DNA of 64,000 nucleotides. Origin: Klebsiella africana (GTDB lineage Bacteria > Pseudomonadota > Gammaproteobacteria > Enterobacterales > Enterobacteriaceae). The stretch's first letter is position 1. Each line of letters opens with the position of its first letter. The DNA lies in the NCBI RefSeq assembly GCF_020526085.1, contig NZ_CP084874.1:1612001-1676000 (forward strand), given 5' to 3'. The notes beneath the pieces were generated by a model. The model ran no database searches. It was not told the DNA's origin and saw nothing but the letters and a program-made list of their open reading frames with translations. Below are positions 19,083-33,124 of this stretch, piece after piece. The position numbers were made by a program, and so were the translations under genes.

Positions 19083-19988
19083 CTATGCGGCGAGGTGATA
19101 CAGAAAGCGGGCGAGAGCCTGGGAAGGCACTTCGCTTTTGCGCCAGAACACCCCAACGCTACCTTTTTGTTCTATACGCGGCAAATTAAGAATCGCCAGC
19201 TGATGATGTTCGGCGTAATGCTGTGCCAGCCGCAAGGAAAGAATAGAGATCATATCGCTACTTTGCAGCAAATTGCTGGTGACGTTCATCGAGGCCGACT
19301 CGATGGTGTTCTCCGGCAGCATCACGCCATTATCCACCAGCGCATTATCAATACTCTGGCGAATAGGGGTGCCGGTAGGCCAGACAATCCAGCGCCAGGC
19401 GGCGAGATCCGCCCAGCTCAGGTGCGCCCGGCTGGCCAGCGGATGGTCGGGACGGGCGACAAAACAGACCGGTTCGGTATACAGCACCCGATAGTTAAGG
19501 GGCAGTTCGAGGGCGCGTCCGCCGACCCGGCCCACGACCACATCCACCACCCCGGAGAGCAGGTCATGCAGCAGTGGGGTCATCACTTTCTCTTCGATAT
19601 TCAGATGCAGGGTCGGCATCTCATTGAGCAGGGCGAGAATCGCCTGCGCCACGCAGTCTGTCGCCACCGGCGAACAGCCGATCATCAGGCTGCCCACCAG
19701 TCCGCCTTGTTTAAAACGCTCGATCTCGTATTGCGAGCGCGACATGTCGTTGATTAGCCGCTGGGCGTGCTGGAGCAGCAATTTGCCGCCTTCCGAAGGG
19801 CGGAGCCCCTTACTGTGGCGCTCAAAGAGCGGCATGCCGACTTCTTCTTCAAATTGCGTCAGCCACTTAGAGAGTGCGGGCTGGGTAATATTCATCATTT
19901 TGGCTACCTGAGTGAGATTGCCTTGCTCACCCAGCGCCACCAGCATTTTCAAATGCTGCAGCTTCAACTTTTGCGTCCAGTTCGCCAT
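19083..19988 (-). CDS. mhbR: LysR regulator of the 3-hydroxybenzoate cluster
   Basis: 301 residues: LysR helix-turn-helix (LKMLVALGEQGNLTQVAKMM, then NITQPALSKWLTQFE) and effector domain. Divergent from mhbT across a 127-base control region, in the position of MhbR, the activator described for the K. pneumoniae mhb genes. The likely effector is 3-hydroxybenzoate (known for the system, not visible here). Its Shine-Dalgarno ggagg sits inside the MhbR-type dyad at 19995-20010, so its own translation or transcription may be autoregulated. Confidence 0.9.
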   Translation of the reverse strand: MANWTQKLKLQHLKMLVALGEQGNLTQVAKMMNITQPALSKWLTQFEEEVGMPLFERHSKGLRPSEGGKLLLQHAQRLINDMSRSQYEIERFKQGGLVGSLMIGCSPVATDCVAQAILALLNEMPTLHLNIEEKVMTPLLHDLLSGVVDVVVGRVGGRALELPLNYRVLYTEPVCFVARPDHPLASRAHLSWADLAAWRWIVWPTGTPIRQSIDNALVDNGVMLPENTIESASMNVTSNLLQSSDMISILSLRLAQHYAEHHQLAILNLPRIEQKGSVGVFWRKSEVPSQALARFLYHLAA

Positions 19989-19994
19989 CAGCCA

Positions 19995-20010
19995 ATAACC
20001 TCCAGGTTAT
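19995..20010. promoter_or_regulatory. MhbR-type operator dyad
   Basis: ataacctccaggttat is a perfect inverted repeat in the mhbR-mhbT intergenic region. As far as I recall the same dyad has been reported as the MhbR binding site. An AT-rich stretch follows toward mhbT. Confidence 0.78.
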
Positions 20011-20115
20011 GTCTATGCCCGAAAAGCCATTGTACATTTCATTGCCATGGTTACAAAATCGCAACATAAAAGAAATAAATACAACATCTACCCTGACCTG
20101 CACTGAGGCATCATT

Positions 20116-21474
20116 ATGGCTCAACGACGTGAACTACAGACCTTACTTAACGCCGCGCCGGTTGGCGCCCTGCAGTGGCGTGTGATTATCTGCTGTTTCC
20201 TGGTGGTGATGCTCGATGGTTTCGATACCGCTGCGATTGGTTTTATTGCCCCCGATATTCGTCTTCACTGGCAGTTAAGCGCCGGCGAACTGGCGCCGCT
20301 TTTTGGCGCCGGACTGCTGGGGCTGACCGCCGGGGCGCTGCTCTGCGGCCCGCTTTCCGACCGGTTTGGTCGCAAACGGGTTATCGAATTCTGCGTTGCG
20401 CTGTTTGGCTTGTTCAGCCTGCTCTCCGCATTTTCTACGAATCTTGAAATGCTGGTGATCCTGCGTTTCCTCACAGGCCTGGGGCTGGGCGGGGCGATGC
20501 CCAATACCATTACCATGACCTCGGAATATCTGCCGGCCCGCCGTCGCGGGGCGTTAGTGACCCTGATGTTCTGCGGCTTCACGCTGGGTTCGGCGCTGGG
20601 GGGCGTGGTGAGCGCGCAGCTGGTGGCGCATATTGGCTGGCACGGCATTCTGGCTCTGGGCGGGATCCTGCCGCTGCTGCTGGCCCTCGCGCTGCTGTGG
20701 GTGCTACCGGAATCTCCCCGCTGGCAGGTTCGCCGTGGGCTGCCGCAGACCACCATCGCCAGAACGGTCAGTGCCATCACCGGCGAGCGCTATCCCGACA
20801 CCCAATTCTGGCTGGATGAACCGGCGGCTGGGCCGAAGGGCAGCATTGGCCAGCTGTTTGTCGGCCGCCAGCTGGCAATCACTCTGATGCTCTGGGTGGT
20901 GTTCTTTATGAGCCTGCTGATTATCTACCTGCTTTCCAGCTGGATGCCGACGCTGCTTAACCATCGCGGGATCGATCTACAGCATGCCTCGTGGGTCACC
21001 GCCGCATTTCAGGTGGGCGGCACGCTGGGTGCTTTACTGCTCGGCGTCCTGATGGATCGCTTCAATCCCTTCCGCGTGCTGGCGCTGAGCTACTGTCTGG
21101 GCGCGCTGTGCATCGTGATGATTGGCTTAAGCGAAAACGGCTTGTGGCTGATGGCGCTGGCGATTTTCGGCACCGGGATTGGCGTGAGTGGTTCGCAGGT
21201 AGGACTTAATGCGTTGACCGCCACGCTCTATCCCACCCAAAGCCGCGCCACCGGGGTCAGCTGGTCGAATGCCGTCGGCCGCTGCGGCGCCATCGTTGGC
21301 TCGCTCTCCGGCGGCATGATGATGGCGATGAATCTCTCTTTCAGCACGTTGTTTTACGTTATTGCGGTTCCGGCTGCGGTCAGCGCGGGGATGCTTATCC
21401 TGCTGACGCTGGCGGTCCGCCACTCTGGATCGGTACCCGACGCGCTGCCCTCTACCGGCATCGTGAATAAGTAA
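20116..21474 (+). CDS. mhbT: 3-hydroxybenzoate transporter (MFS, AAHS family)
   Basis: 452 residues, twelve membrane helices. The aromatic acid:H+ symporter motifs are clear: [16 protein letters not shown] in helix 1 and the loop [13 protein letters not shown]. Imports 3-hydroxybenzoate with protons. First gene of mhbTDHIM; mhbD starts 11 bases later with aaggagaag in between, so the five genes form one transcript. Confidence 0.93.
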   Translation: MAQRRELQTLLNAAPVGALQWRVIICCFLVVMLDGFDTAAIGFIAPDIRLHWQLSAGELAPLFGAGLLGLTAGALLCGPLSDRFGRKRVIEFCVALFGLFSLLSAFSTNLEMLVILRFLTGLGLGGAMPNTITMTSEYLPARRRGALVTLMFCGFTLGSALGGVVSAQLVAHIGWHGILALGGILPLLLALALLWVLPESPRWQVRRGLPQTTIARTVSAITGERYPDTQFWLDEPAAGPKGSIGQLFVGRQLAITLMLWVVFFMSLLIIYLLSSWMPTLLNHRGIDLQHASWVTAAFQVGGTLGALLLGVLMDRFNPFRVLALSYCLGALCIVMIGLSENGLWLMALAIFGTGIGVSGSQVGLNALTATLYPTQSRATGVSWSNAVGRCGAIVGSLSGGMMMAMNLSFSTLFYVIAVPAAVSAGMLILLTLAVRHSGSVPDALPSTGIVNK

Positions 21475-21485
21475 GGAGAAGAATA

Positions 21486-22523
21486 ATGACATCTTTCACC
21501 ACCGAGGCGAGCCGCGACCGCCAGCGGTTCTACCAACAGATTTCCGGGCAGAATCTGACCCCGCTGTGGGAATCGCTGCACCATCTGGTTCCGCAAACGC
21601 CAAATGCCAACTGCGCCCCGGCGTACTGGAACTACCAGGAAATTCGCCCGCTGCTGCTGGAGAGCGGACAGCTCATCGGCGCCAAAGAAGCGGTGCGCCG
21701 GGTACTGGTGCTGGAGAACCCGCAGCTGCGCGGCCAGTCGTCGATTACTTCATCACTGTATGCTGGCCTGCAGCTGATCATGCCGGGTGAGGTGGCGCCA
21801 AGCCATCGTCACAACCAGTCGGCGCTGCGCTTTGTTGTGGAAGGTCATGGGGCGTTTACCGCCGTCGATGGCGAGCGCACGGCCATGAGCCCCGGCGATT
21901 TTATTCTCACGCCGCAGTGGCGCTGGCATGACCACGGCAATCCGGGGGAGGAACCGGTTATCTGGCTGGACGGTCTCGACCTGCCGCTGGTCAACTATCT
22001 TGGCTGCGGTTTTGCTGAAGATTATCCGCAGGAGCAACAGCCGGTGACGCGTAAAGAGGGCGATTATCTGCCGCGCTACGCGGCCAACATGCTGCCGCTG
22101 CGCCATCAGGTGGGAAATTCCTCACCGATTTTTAACTACCGCTACGACCGCAGCCGCGAGGCGCTGCACGACCTGACCCGCTTCGGCGAGGCCGACGAGT
22201 GGGACGGCTACAAGATGCGCTACGTCAACCCGGTCACCGGCGGCTATCCGATGCCCTCGATGGGCGCTTTCCTGCAACTGTTGCCGAAAGGGTTCCGCTC
22301 GCGAGTGGCGAAAACCACCGACAGCACCATCTACCACGTGGTGGAAGGCTGCGGTCAGGTGACGATTGGCGAACAAACCTTCGTCTTCCAGGCGAAAGAT
22401 ATCTTCGTGGTGCCGACCTGGCACGGCGTGTCGTTCAACGCCAGTGAAGAGTGCGTGTTATTCAGCTTCTCGGACCGTCCGGTACAGGAGGCCTTAGGCC
22501 TGTTCCGCGAAGCACGTTATTAA
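21486..22523 (+). CDS. mhbD: Gentisate 1,2-dioxygenase
   Basis: 345 residues, two cupin domains. The N-terminal cupin has the iron-ligand motif [16 protein letters not shown] and the later WHDHGN; the C-terminal cupin ([17 protein letters not shown] ... PTWHGVSF) lacks a full ligand set. Opens the ring of gentisate (2,5-dihydroxybenzoate) with O2 to give maleylpyruvate. It acts after MhbM and before MhbI. Spacing to mhbT is 11 bases and to mhbH 17 bases. Confidence 0.95.
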   Translation: MTSFTTEASRDRQRFYQQISGQNLTPLWESLHHLVPQTPNANCAPAYWNYQEIRPLLLESGQLIGAKEAVRRVLVLENPQLRGQSSITSSLYAGLQLIMPGEVAPSHRHNQSALRFVVEGHGAFTAVDGERTAMSPGDFILTPQWRWHDHGNPGEEPVIWLDGLDLPLVNYLGCGFAEDYPQEQQPVTRKEGDYLPRYAANMLPLRHQVGNSSPIFNYRYDRSREALHDLTRFGEADEWDGYKMRYVNPVTGGYPMPSMGAFLQLLPKGFRSRVAKTTDSTIYHVVEGCGQVTIGEQTFVFQAKDIFVVPTWHGVSFNASEECVLFSFSDRPVQEALGLFREARY

Positions 22524-22540
22524 TAATAAGGAAAACCACC

Positions 22541-23242
22541 ATGACTCAATACGTTTTTGCTCCCCAGGCTCCCGTTAGCATCCCCGTCGTTGGCAGCGAT
22601 GCGCAGTTCCCGGTACGCCGCGTGTATTGCGTGGGCCGTAATTATGCCGCTCACGCCCGGGAAATGGGCTTCGATCCCGATCGCGAGCCGCCGTTCTTCT
22701 TCTGCAAACCGGCGGATGCGGTGGTCCCGATCGCGGCGGGTGAAACGCTGGATCTACCGTATCCGGCGCAGACCGACAACTATCACTACGAGATTGAGCT
22801 GGTGGTCGCCATCGGCAAGGCGGGACGCGATATCCCGCTGGAGCAGGCGCAGGAATATATCTGGGGCTATGCTACGGGTCTCGACATGACCCGTCGCGAT
22901 CGCCAGATGGAGATGCGCCAGATGGGGCGCCCGTGGGAAATTGGCAAAGCCTTCGATCTTTCTGCCCCCATCGCGCCGCTGCATAAAGCCGCCGATGTCG
23001 AGAATGTCAATCAGGCCGGAATTTGGCTGCAGGTCAATGGCGAGGATCATCAGCGCAGCGATATTCGCCATCTGATCTGGTCGGTGAATGAAACCATCAG
23101 CTACCTCTCGGGATTTTTCGAACTGCAGCCGGGCGATCTGATTTTTACCGGCACCCCGGAAGGCGTTGGCGCGGTGGTGAAGGGAGATGTGATCACCGGC
23201 AATGTCGACGGACTGACGCCTGTTGCCGTTCGCGTAGTGTGA
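22541..23242 (+). CDS. mhbH: Fumarylpyruvate hydrolase
   Basis: 233 residues, fumarylacetoacetate hydrolase fold. Metal ligands lie in the motif [15 protein letters not shown] (Glu-x-Glu) and the Asp of [13 protein letters not shown]; the C-terminal [11 protein letters not shown] is the family signature. Splits fumarylpyruvate to fumarate and pyruvate, the last step of the pathway. The start MTQYVFAPQ (22541) has taaggaaa in front; the longer frame overlapping mhbD is rejected. Confidence 0.94.
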   Translation: MTQYVFAPQAPVSIPVVGSDAQFPVRRVYCVGRNYAAHAREMGFDPDREPPFFFCKPADAVVPIAAGETLDLPYPAQTDNYHYEIELVVAIGKAGRDIPLEQAQEYIWGYATGLDMTRRDRQMEMRQMGRPWEIGKAFDLSAPIAPLHKAADVENVNQAGIWLQVNGEDHQRSDIRHLIWSVNETISYLSGFFELQPGDLIFTGTPEGVGAVVKGDVITGNVDGLTPVAVRVV

Positions 23243-23250
23243 GGTGAGCG

Positions 23251-23895
23251 ATGAAGCTGTACAGTTTTTTTAACAGCTCGGCCTCGTACCGGGTGCGCAT
23301 CGCGTTGGCGCTGAAGGGCATCGATTATCAGAGCGTTGGGGTGAATATCCGCATCGGGGCGCAGAACGCGCTGGAGTACCGGCGGTTGAATCCGGTGGGA
23401 CTGGTGCCAACGCTCATTACCGATGACGGGGAATCGCTGGGCCAGTCGTTGGCGATAATCGACTGGCTCGACCGTCATTATCCCCACAACCCGCTATTGC
23501 CCCTGCAGGATCCGGCGCGGATGCGGGTGCTGGAGATGGTCTACGCCATCGCCTGCGATATTCATCCGATTAATAACATGCGGGTGTTACGCTACCTGAG
23601 TGACGAGCTGAAGGTCAGCGAAGAGGAGAAACAGCGCTGGTACGCCCACTGGATCCAGCAGGGGTTGAGCGCGCTGGAGCAGTTACTGCGCCAGGCGAAA
23701 TCCAGTGATTACTGCGTCGGCGATAGGCCGACGCTCGCCGACTGCTGCCTGGTGCCGCAGTGGGCCAATGCGCAGCGAATGGGGTGCGATCTGAGCCATT
23801 ATCCGCGCTGCCAGGCGGTTTACGACGCCTGTACCCGGCTACCGGCTTTTATCGCCGCCGCGCCGGAAAATCAACAAGACAAAATTCCGGCCTAG
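23251..23895 (+). CDS. mhbI: Maleylpyruvate isomerase (zeta-class GST)
   Basis: 214 residues, glutathione S-transferase fold. The N-terminal SSASYRVRIALALKG carries the zeta-class catalytic Ser motif and DGESLGQSLAIIDWL the glutathione-binding Ser. The enzyme isomerises maleylpyruvate to fumarylpyruvate using glutathione. Starts 8 bases after mhbH with gaggtgagc as ribosome site. Confidence 0.94.
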   Translation: MKLYSFFNSSASYRVRIALALKGIDYQSVGVNIRIGAQNALEYRRLNPVGLVPTLITDDGESLGQSLAIIDWLDRHYPHNPLLPLQDPARMRVLEMVYAIACDIHPINNMRVLRYLSDELKVSEEEKQRWYAHWIQQGLSALEQLLRQAKSSDYCVGDRPTLADCCLVPQWANAQRMGCDLSHYPRCQAVYDACTRLPAFIAAAPENQQDKIPA

Positions 23896-23907
23896 GGAGG
23901 AGGGAAC

Positions 23908-25101
23908 ATGGCGAAAGTGACGCGAGCAATTATCGTCGGCGGCGGCATTGGCGGTGCGGCGACGGCGCTCTCTCTGGCGCGCCAGGGGATCAAAGTGATG
24001 CTGCTGGAAAAGGCGCATGAAATCGGCGAAATCGGTGCTGGTATCCAGCTGGGGCCGAATGCCTTTTCGGCACTGGATAGTCTGGGCGTCGGCGACGTGG
24101 CGCGCCAGCGGGCGGTGTTTACCGATCACATCACGATGATGGATGCGGTGAATGGGGAAGAGGTGGTGCGTATCGAGACCGGCCAGGCCTTCCGCGACCA
24201 CTTTGGCGGCCCGTATGCGGTGATCCATCGGGTGGATATTCACGCCACTGTCTGGGAAGCCGCGCTAACCCATCCCGGCGTGGAATACCGAACTTCAACC
24301 CAGGTGGTGGATATTCGCCAGACCGCCGATGATGTGACGGTCTTTGATGACCAGGGCAACAGCTGGACCGCTGATATTCTGCTGGGCTGCGACGGTGTGA
24401 AGTCAGTGGTGCGTCAGAGTCTGCTCGGCGATGCGCCGCGGGTCACCGGCCACGTAGTATATCGGGCGGTGGTGGAAGCGGCTGACATGCCGGAAGACCT
24501 GCGGATTAACGCGCCGGTGCTGTGGGCCGGGCCGCACTGCCATCTGGTGCATTATCCGCTACGCGGCGGCAAACAGTACAACCTGGTGGTCACCTTCCAC
24601 AGTCGGGAAAGCGAGGAGTGGGGCGTGCGGGACGGCAGCAAAGAGGAGGTGCTCTCCTACTTTAAAGGGATTCATCCGCGCCCGCGGCAGATGCTCGACA
24701 AACCTACCTCCTGGCGGCGCTGGTCTACTGCCGACCGCGAGCCGGTTGAGAAGTGGGGCAACGATCGCATTACCCTGGTTGGGGATGCCGCCCATCCGGT
24801 AGCGCAGTATATGGCGCAGGGCGCCTGCATGGCGCTGGAGGATGCGGTCACGATCGGTAAAGCGCTGCAGCAGTGTAACGGCGATGCCGCTCGCGCCTTC
24901 GCGCTGTATGAGTCGGTGCGTATTCCGCGTACCGCACGCATCGTCTGGTCGACTCGTGAAATGGGGCGGATTTATCACGCCGCGGGCGTCGAGCGGCAGG
25001 TGCGTAATCTGTTGTGGAAGGGCAAAACGCAGGATGAATTTTACCGCGGTATCGAATGGCTTTACGGCTGGAAAGAGGATAACTGCCTCGAACCGCGTTA
25101 A
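23908..25101 (+). CDS. mhbM: 3-hydroxybenzoate 6-hydroxylase
   Basis: 397-residue FAD monooxygenase (p-hydroxybenzoate hydroxylase fold). FAD motifs: [17 protein letters not shown] near the N-terminus, the DG motif [15 protein letters not shown], and [21 protein letters not shown] near residue 290. Hydroxylates 3-hydroxybenzoate to gentisate with NADH and O2, the first step of the route. Ribosome site gggaggaggg is strong. Last gene of the operon; a terminator hairpin lies 33 bases after the stop. Confidence 0.95.
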   Translation: MAKVTRAIIVGGGIGGAATALSLARQGIKVMLLEKAHEIGEIGAGIQLGPNAFSALDSLGVGDVARQRAVFTDHITMMDAVNGEEVVRIETGQAFRDHFGGPYAVIHRVDIHATVWEAALTHPGVEYRTSTQVVDIRQTADDVTVFDDQGNSWTADILLGCDGVKSVVRQSLLGDAPRVTGHVVYRAVVEAADMPEDLRINAPVLWAGPHCHLVHYPLRGGKQYNLVVTFHSRESEEWGVRDGSKEEVLSYFKGIHPRPRQMLDKPTSWRRWSTADREPVEKWGNDRITLVGDAAHPVAQYMAQGACMALEDAVTIGKALQQCNGDAARAFALYESVRIPRTARIVWSTREMGRIYHAAGVERQVRNLLWKGKTQDEFYRGIEWLYGWKEDNCLEPR

Positions 25102-25133
25102 GGCCCTGCATTGAGCACTTTCAACCAGCGCCC

Positions 25134-25163
25134 GGAGGCGCTACCATAGCGCCTCTTTTTTTT
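25134..25163 (+). terminator. mhb operon terminator next to dusC start
   Basis: A 9-bp stem, gaggcgcta / tagcgcctc, with a 3-base loop and eight T. It ends only 12 bases before the dusC ATG, so either dusC has its promoter in the T-run or upstream of the hairpin. Confidence 0.87.
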
Positions 25164-25175
25164 CCGGGTAATGAT

Positions 25176-26108
25176 ATGCGTGTTCTACTGGCGCCGATGG
25201 AAGGTGTGCTCGATTCGCTGGTGCGCGAGCTGCTGACCGAGGTTAACGATTACGATCTGTGCATCACCGAATTTCTGCGCGTGGTGGACCAACTGCTGCC
25301 GGTAAAATCGTTCTACAGACTGTGCCCGGAGCTGCGTCACCACAGCCGCACCCCGTCCGGAACCCGCGTGCGCGTCCAGCTGCTGGGACAATATCCCGAG
25401 TGGCTGGCGGAAAACGCCGCCCGCGCGGTGGCGCTGGGTTCGTGGGGGGTGGATTTAAACTGCGGTTGTCCGTCGAAGCTGGTAAACGGCAGCGGCGGCG
25501 GGGCGACGCTGCTGAAAGATCCGGAGCTTATCTATCGAGGCGCGAAAGCCATGCGAGAGGCGGTTCCCGATCATCTGCCGGTGACGGTGAAAGTTCGTCT
25601 TGGCTGGGATAGCGGCGAACGGCGCTTCGAAATCGCCGACGCGGTGCAGCAGGCGGGGGCCAGCGAGCTGGTGGTTCACGGCCGCACCAAAGAAGATGGC
25701 TACAAAGCCGAACGCATCAACTGGCAGGCGATTGGCGAGATCCGCCAGCGTCTGACTATCCCGGTGGTCGCCAACGGTGAGATCTGGGACTGGCAAAGCG
25801 CCCAGGATTGCATGGCCGCCACCGGCTGTGATTCGGTGATGATTGGCCGCGGGGCGCTTAACGTGCCGAATCTTAGCCGGGTGATCAAATACAACGAACC
25901 GCGCATGCCGTGGCCGCAGGTGGTTCAGCTGTTGCAAAAATATACCCGCCTGGAAAAGCAGGGCGACACCGGTCTGTATCATGTGGCGAGAATTAAGCAG
26001 TGGTTAGGCTATTTACGCAAGGAATATACCGAGGCGCTGACTCTGTTTAATGAAATTCGCGCTCTGCAAACCTCAGCTGAAATAGCGGCGGCGATCGCCC
26101 GCTATTAA
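25176..26108 (+). CDS. dusC: tRNA-dihydrouridine(16) synthase
   Basis: 310-residue FMN TIM-barrel enzyme that reduces U16 of tRNAs to dihydrouridine. Family sites: N-terminal [17 protein letters not shown], catalytic Cys in [30 protein letters not shown], and [11 protein letters not shown]. Only a weak ribosome site (ccgggtaa) is seen, directly after the T-run of a terminator. The C-terminal tail differs from that of E. coli and is a few residues shorter. Confidence 0.95.
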   Translation: MRVLLAPMEGVLDSLVRELLTEVNDYDLCITEFLRVVDQLLPVKSFYRLCPELRHHSRTPSGTRVRVQLLGQYPEWLAENAARAVALGSWGVDLNCGCPSKLVNGSGGGATLLKDPELIYRGAKAMREAVPDHLPVTVKVRLGWDSGERRFEIADAVQQAGASELVVHGRTKEDGYKAERINWQAIGEIRQRLTIPVVANGEIWDWQSAQDCMAATGCDSVMIGRGALNVPNLSRVIKYNEPRMPWPQVVQLLQKYTRLEKQGDTGLYHVARIKQWLGYLRKEYTEALTLFNEIRALQTSAEIAAAIARY

Positions 26109-26113
26109 AATAT

Positions 26114-26129
26114 TGTTATTTGCTTCACA
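26114..26129. promoter_or_regulatory. Possible CRP site of the bgl operon
   Basis: TGTTA-N6-TCACA, one substitution in the left half-site. It lies about 65-70 bases before a start predicted from the -10-like gataat at 26178-26183. E. coli bgl is CRP-dependent, which supports the call, but spacing is approximate. Confidence 0.45.
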
Positions 26130-26201
26130 TATTATTACTTGCCTGCCTATTGCTGGTAGGCATGGGTTGAATAAAGTGATAATGTGCAGTCAATCAATTC
26201 A

Positions 26202-26275
26202 GGATTGCTACTGAACCCAGGCAAAACCTAAGCATTTTCGTCATTCGTGGCGCAAAGTGCTTAGGTTTTTTTTTG
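26202..26275 (+). promoter_or_regulatory. BglG-type antiterminator RAT and terminator 1 (before porin)
   Basis: The RAT sequence at 26202-26229 starts ggattgctactg and ends ggcaaaacct, the LicT/BglG consensus. Its 3' end overlaps the left arm of a terminator, aacctaagca / tgcttaggtt, followed by nine T. The two structures are mutually exclusive, so the porin should be expressed only when the antiterminator is bound. The RAT hairpin loop is shorter than in RAT2 and RAT3. Confidence 0.9.
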
Positions 26276-26460
26276 GCTAAAATTTAATGGTGGAAAAATA
26301 ATGATGTAAAACAATTGGTTGTAATTAGGCTTTTCTCTGGCGCAGTCGCGGTTTTATTACCGATAGACGCCCCTTGCCATTCATTTTTAAAAAAAGAAAA
26401 CAGGTAAATAAATAGCCTGGGGATCCCCTTTGTTTTTATTCAGTCACGGTGGATATCACA

Positions 26461-27825
26461 ATGCATAATCAAAAAATAAATCAGCTACTAATCGGCGCGG
26501 CGCTGGCGGCAATGGTGCCTGCTGTGAGCGCCGCGGAAACGCCGGCGTGGAACGGCAGCGTGCTGGGGTTTGAAGCCGGGCAGCAAGGGCTGTTGGGCGA
26601 TATGCTGGGCATTCGTCCGATCCTCGAAGAGAACGGCTTTAATTATAATCTCGGCTATCTTAACGAGATGGCCTACAACGCCGGCGGCGGTTATGACCAT
26701 GATAAACACCTGGCCTATATTGACCAGGTGGCGCTGATCTTTACCCAGGATCTGGAGCGCTGGACCGGCATACCGGACGCCCGACTCGAAGGCAACATCG
26801 TCAACCGCAACCACGATGATAACCTCACCACGAAACGGCTGCAGGATCCGCGGGTGAGTTTCAACGATCTGTCGCAGGAGAGCTGGGGCGGCGGGTCGAT
26901 TACCCGCCTTGGCTGGCTCACCTTTGCCCGCAGCTTTGACGACCGCCGCCTGACCTGGCGCATCGGCATGATGAACAAGGTGCAAACCTTCGACCAGATC
27001 ATACCCTGCGATTTTCAGCTGCTGACCCAGTGCGGTGGTAAATCGGCCAACTCGCTGACCTGGAATAACTGGAACATTCACACCTGGGGCACCACCCTGG
27101 AATACAAGCTGACGCCGACGGTCACCCTGAAAGGCGGGGTGATGGAGCAAAACCCGCAGGCTACCGCGCGCAGCCACGCGTGGAGCTGGTCGACGCAAGG
27201 CAGCAAAGGTATCTTACTGCCGATGGAGATCGAAACCCGTCCGCTGATTAATGGCCTGCCGGGAGCCTATAACCTTGGCGTTGTCTGGACTAACGCGCCG
27301 CAGAGCGACCTCTACAGCGGTAAATCCGGCGGCGCCGGGGCGACCGATCCGCAAGGTTACGCCGAGCACGACAGCACCTGGTTTATGTACGCCGGCCTGA
27401 ACCAGCAGATTACCCGCCACGCCGATGACCCGCTGCGGGGGATGAGCGTCTCGCTGAGCGGCAGTCTCAGCGACCAGCGCAGCAACTATATCCACTCCGC
27501 CGTCGCCGCCTCCATGCGCTACCGCGGGCTGTTTGACGCCCGCCCGGAGGACTGGATTGGCTTCGGCCTGACGTGGATCGACATGAGCAGCCACTACGCT
27601 CGTAACCAGCGCTATATGAACCAGCTCAGCGGCGCCACCGACTACAACGACCCGGCGTACCAGCCGGTCGCCGGTCATTCGCTGAACGGCGAGCTCTATT
27701 ATCGCTTCCGCCCGGTCTCCTGGCTGGAGCTGCAGCCGGGCCTGCAGTACTGGCACCGTCCGGGCGGCGTCGCGCAGACCCAGGACGCGTGGGTGGTGGA
27801 GTGGAAAACCGTCGTGACCTTCTGA
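26461..27825 (+). CDS. Carbohydrate porin, OprB type, of the bgl operon
   Basis: 454 residues. Signal peptide MHNQKINQLLIGAALAAMVP ... SAA, cleaved near residue 24, followed by an OprB-like beta barrel: alternating strands rich in Trp, Tyr and Gly and a C-terminal EWKTVVTF ending in Phe. Start is ATG 26461, with ggtgga 7 bases upstream; a GTG 12 bases earlier is possible. It probably lets beta-glucosides cross the outer membrane. E. coli bgl instead has the LamB-like BglH after bglB. Its position behind its own RAT and 155 bases before bglG makes it the first gene of the operon. The 26276-26460 stretch before it shows no other clear element. Confidence 0.85.
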   Translation: MHNQKINQLLIGAALAAMVPAVSAAETPAWNGSVLGFEAGQQGLLGDMLGIRPILEENGFNYNLGYLNEMAYNAGGGYDHDKHLAYIDQVALIFTQDLERWTGIPDARLEGNIVNRNHDDNLTTKRLQDPRVSFNDLSQESWGGGSITRLGWLTFARSFDDRRLTWRIGMMNKVQTFDQIIPCDFQLLTQCGGKSANSLTWNNWNIHTWGTTLEYKLTPTVTLKGGVMEQNPQATARSHAWSWSTQGSKGILLPMEIETRPLINGLPGAYNLGVVWTNAPQSDLYSGKSGGAGATDPQGYAEHDSTWFMYAGLNQQITRHADDPLRGMSVSLSGSLSDQRSNYIHSAVAASMRYRGLFDARPEDWIGFGLTWIDMSSHYARNQRYMNQLSGATDYNDPAYQPVAGHSLNGELYYRFRPVSWLELQPGLQYWHRPGGVAQTQDAWVVEWKTVVTF

Positions 27826-27866
27826 TAGTCGCGATCTTAATCACGTTTTTTCACTTGTCAGGTTGA

Positions 27867-28814
<948 letters not shown>

Positions 28815-28830
28815 TTTCCCCAACAAAACT

Positions 28831-32228
<3,398 letters not shown>

Positions 32229-32235
32229 AGAATGC

Positions 32236-32259
32236 CCGCCCGACCAGCGTCGGGCGGGG
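32236..32259. terminator. Hairpin between convergent bglB and methyltransferase
   Basis: Perfect 10-bp stem, cccgcccgac / gtcgggcggg, with a 4-base loop. No real T-run on either side, so termination strength is uncertain. Confidence 0.55.
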
Positions 32260-32261
32260 GA

Positions 32262-32996
32262 TTAGCCCGGTTTACGCGCGCGCAATAAAAAGATCATCGG
32301 ACGTTCTTTCTCTTCATCCAGGGCGGGCTGTTGGACAATCTGTTCGGTGCTCGGACCCCACTCATCCAGCTGCTCCAGCACAAAACCAGCGGCGATAAGC
32401 GCGTTTATCCAGCTTGAGAGTTTGCGGTGCTGTTTAATGACGCCCTCGGCAAACCAGTTGCTGACGCGCTCGCCCTCCTGCTGATAGTGACTGACCGGCC
32501 AGCTTTTCTGTCCCTGGTCATCCACCCGCCAGCCCTGCTGTAAGGGGGCAGTATAGATGGGATGTTCAGCGGAAAAGACCAGGATGCCGCCGGGAACCAG
32601 TGCCTGATGCAGGGTGGCGAAGAGCGGAGCAATGTCCGGTAAATAATGCAGCGCCAGCGAGCTGTAGACCAGATCGCAGCTGTTGGCGGGCAGCGTCAGG
32701 GTTTGCAGATCGGCGCAGCGGTAGTCAATCTTATCCCCACGGGTCATTTCCCGCGCCTGCGCCAGCATACGCTGGGAGAGATCAAAACCAATTATCTGGC
32801 TGGCTCCCTGCTGCTGCGCCCAGCGGCAAAACCAGCCGTAGCCGCAGCCGAGATCCACCACCCGCAAACCGGTTATCGGCGGCAGCATCGCCTGCAGGGA
32901 AGGCCACTCGGGTGCGCCATCCAGCCCCTTCACCGAGCGATCGAGGGTCGCATAACCGGCAAAGAAGTGTGGATCGTCATAAATATTCTGGCTCAT
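32262..32996 (-). CDS. Class I SAM-dependent methyltransferase
   Basis: 244 residues. The SAM-binding motif I is LRVVDLGCGYGWFCRWA (about residues 45-61), followed by the acidic loop IGFDLSQRMLAQAR and the motif CDLVYSSLALHYL. Typical Methyltransf_11 domain with no transit or membrane segment. Substrate unknown. Two ATG codons are possible; 32996 (MSQNIYDDP) is preferred because the aaggg lies 6 bases before it, whereas it touches the ATG at 33002. Divergent from mdtQ, convergent with bglB; context does not suggest a function. Confidence 0.85.
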   Translation of the reverse strand: MSQNIYDDPHFFAGYATLDRSVKGLDGAPEWPSLQAMLPPITGLRVVDLGCGYGWFCRWAQQQGASQIIGFDLSQRMLAQAREMTRGDKIDYRCADLQTLTLPANSCDLVYSSLALHYLPDIAPLFATLHQALVPGGILVFSAEHPIYTAPLQQGWRVDDQGQKSWPVSHYQQEGERVSNWFAEGVIKQHRKLSSWINALIAAGFVLEQLDEWGPSTEQIVQQPALDEEKERPMIFLLRARKPG

Positions 32997-33124
32997 ATTC
33001 ATCCCTTGAATTTGTAAGGTTGTTTATTTTTAGCAAACTAATAATTTAGTCACACGCTTTACTAAACGCGTTAAATTCAATTAATTTATGATAACTATCC
33101 TGATTAAGTTATCTGACCTGTCTA

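Noticed and set aside
26449..26460. GTG start for the bgl porin, 12 bases upstream
   Set aside because: ATG 26461 has better ribosome-site spacing and a more normal signal peptide.
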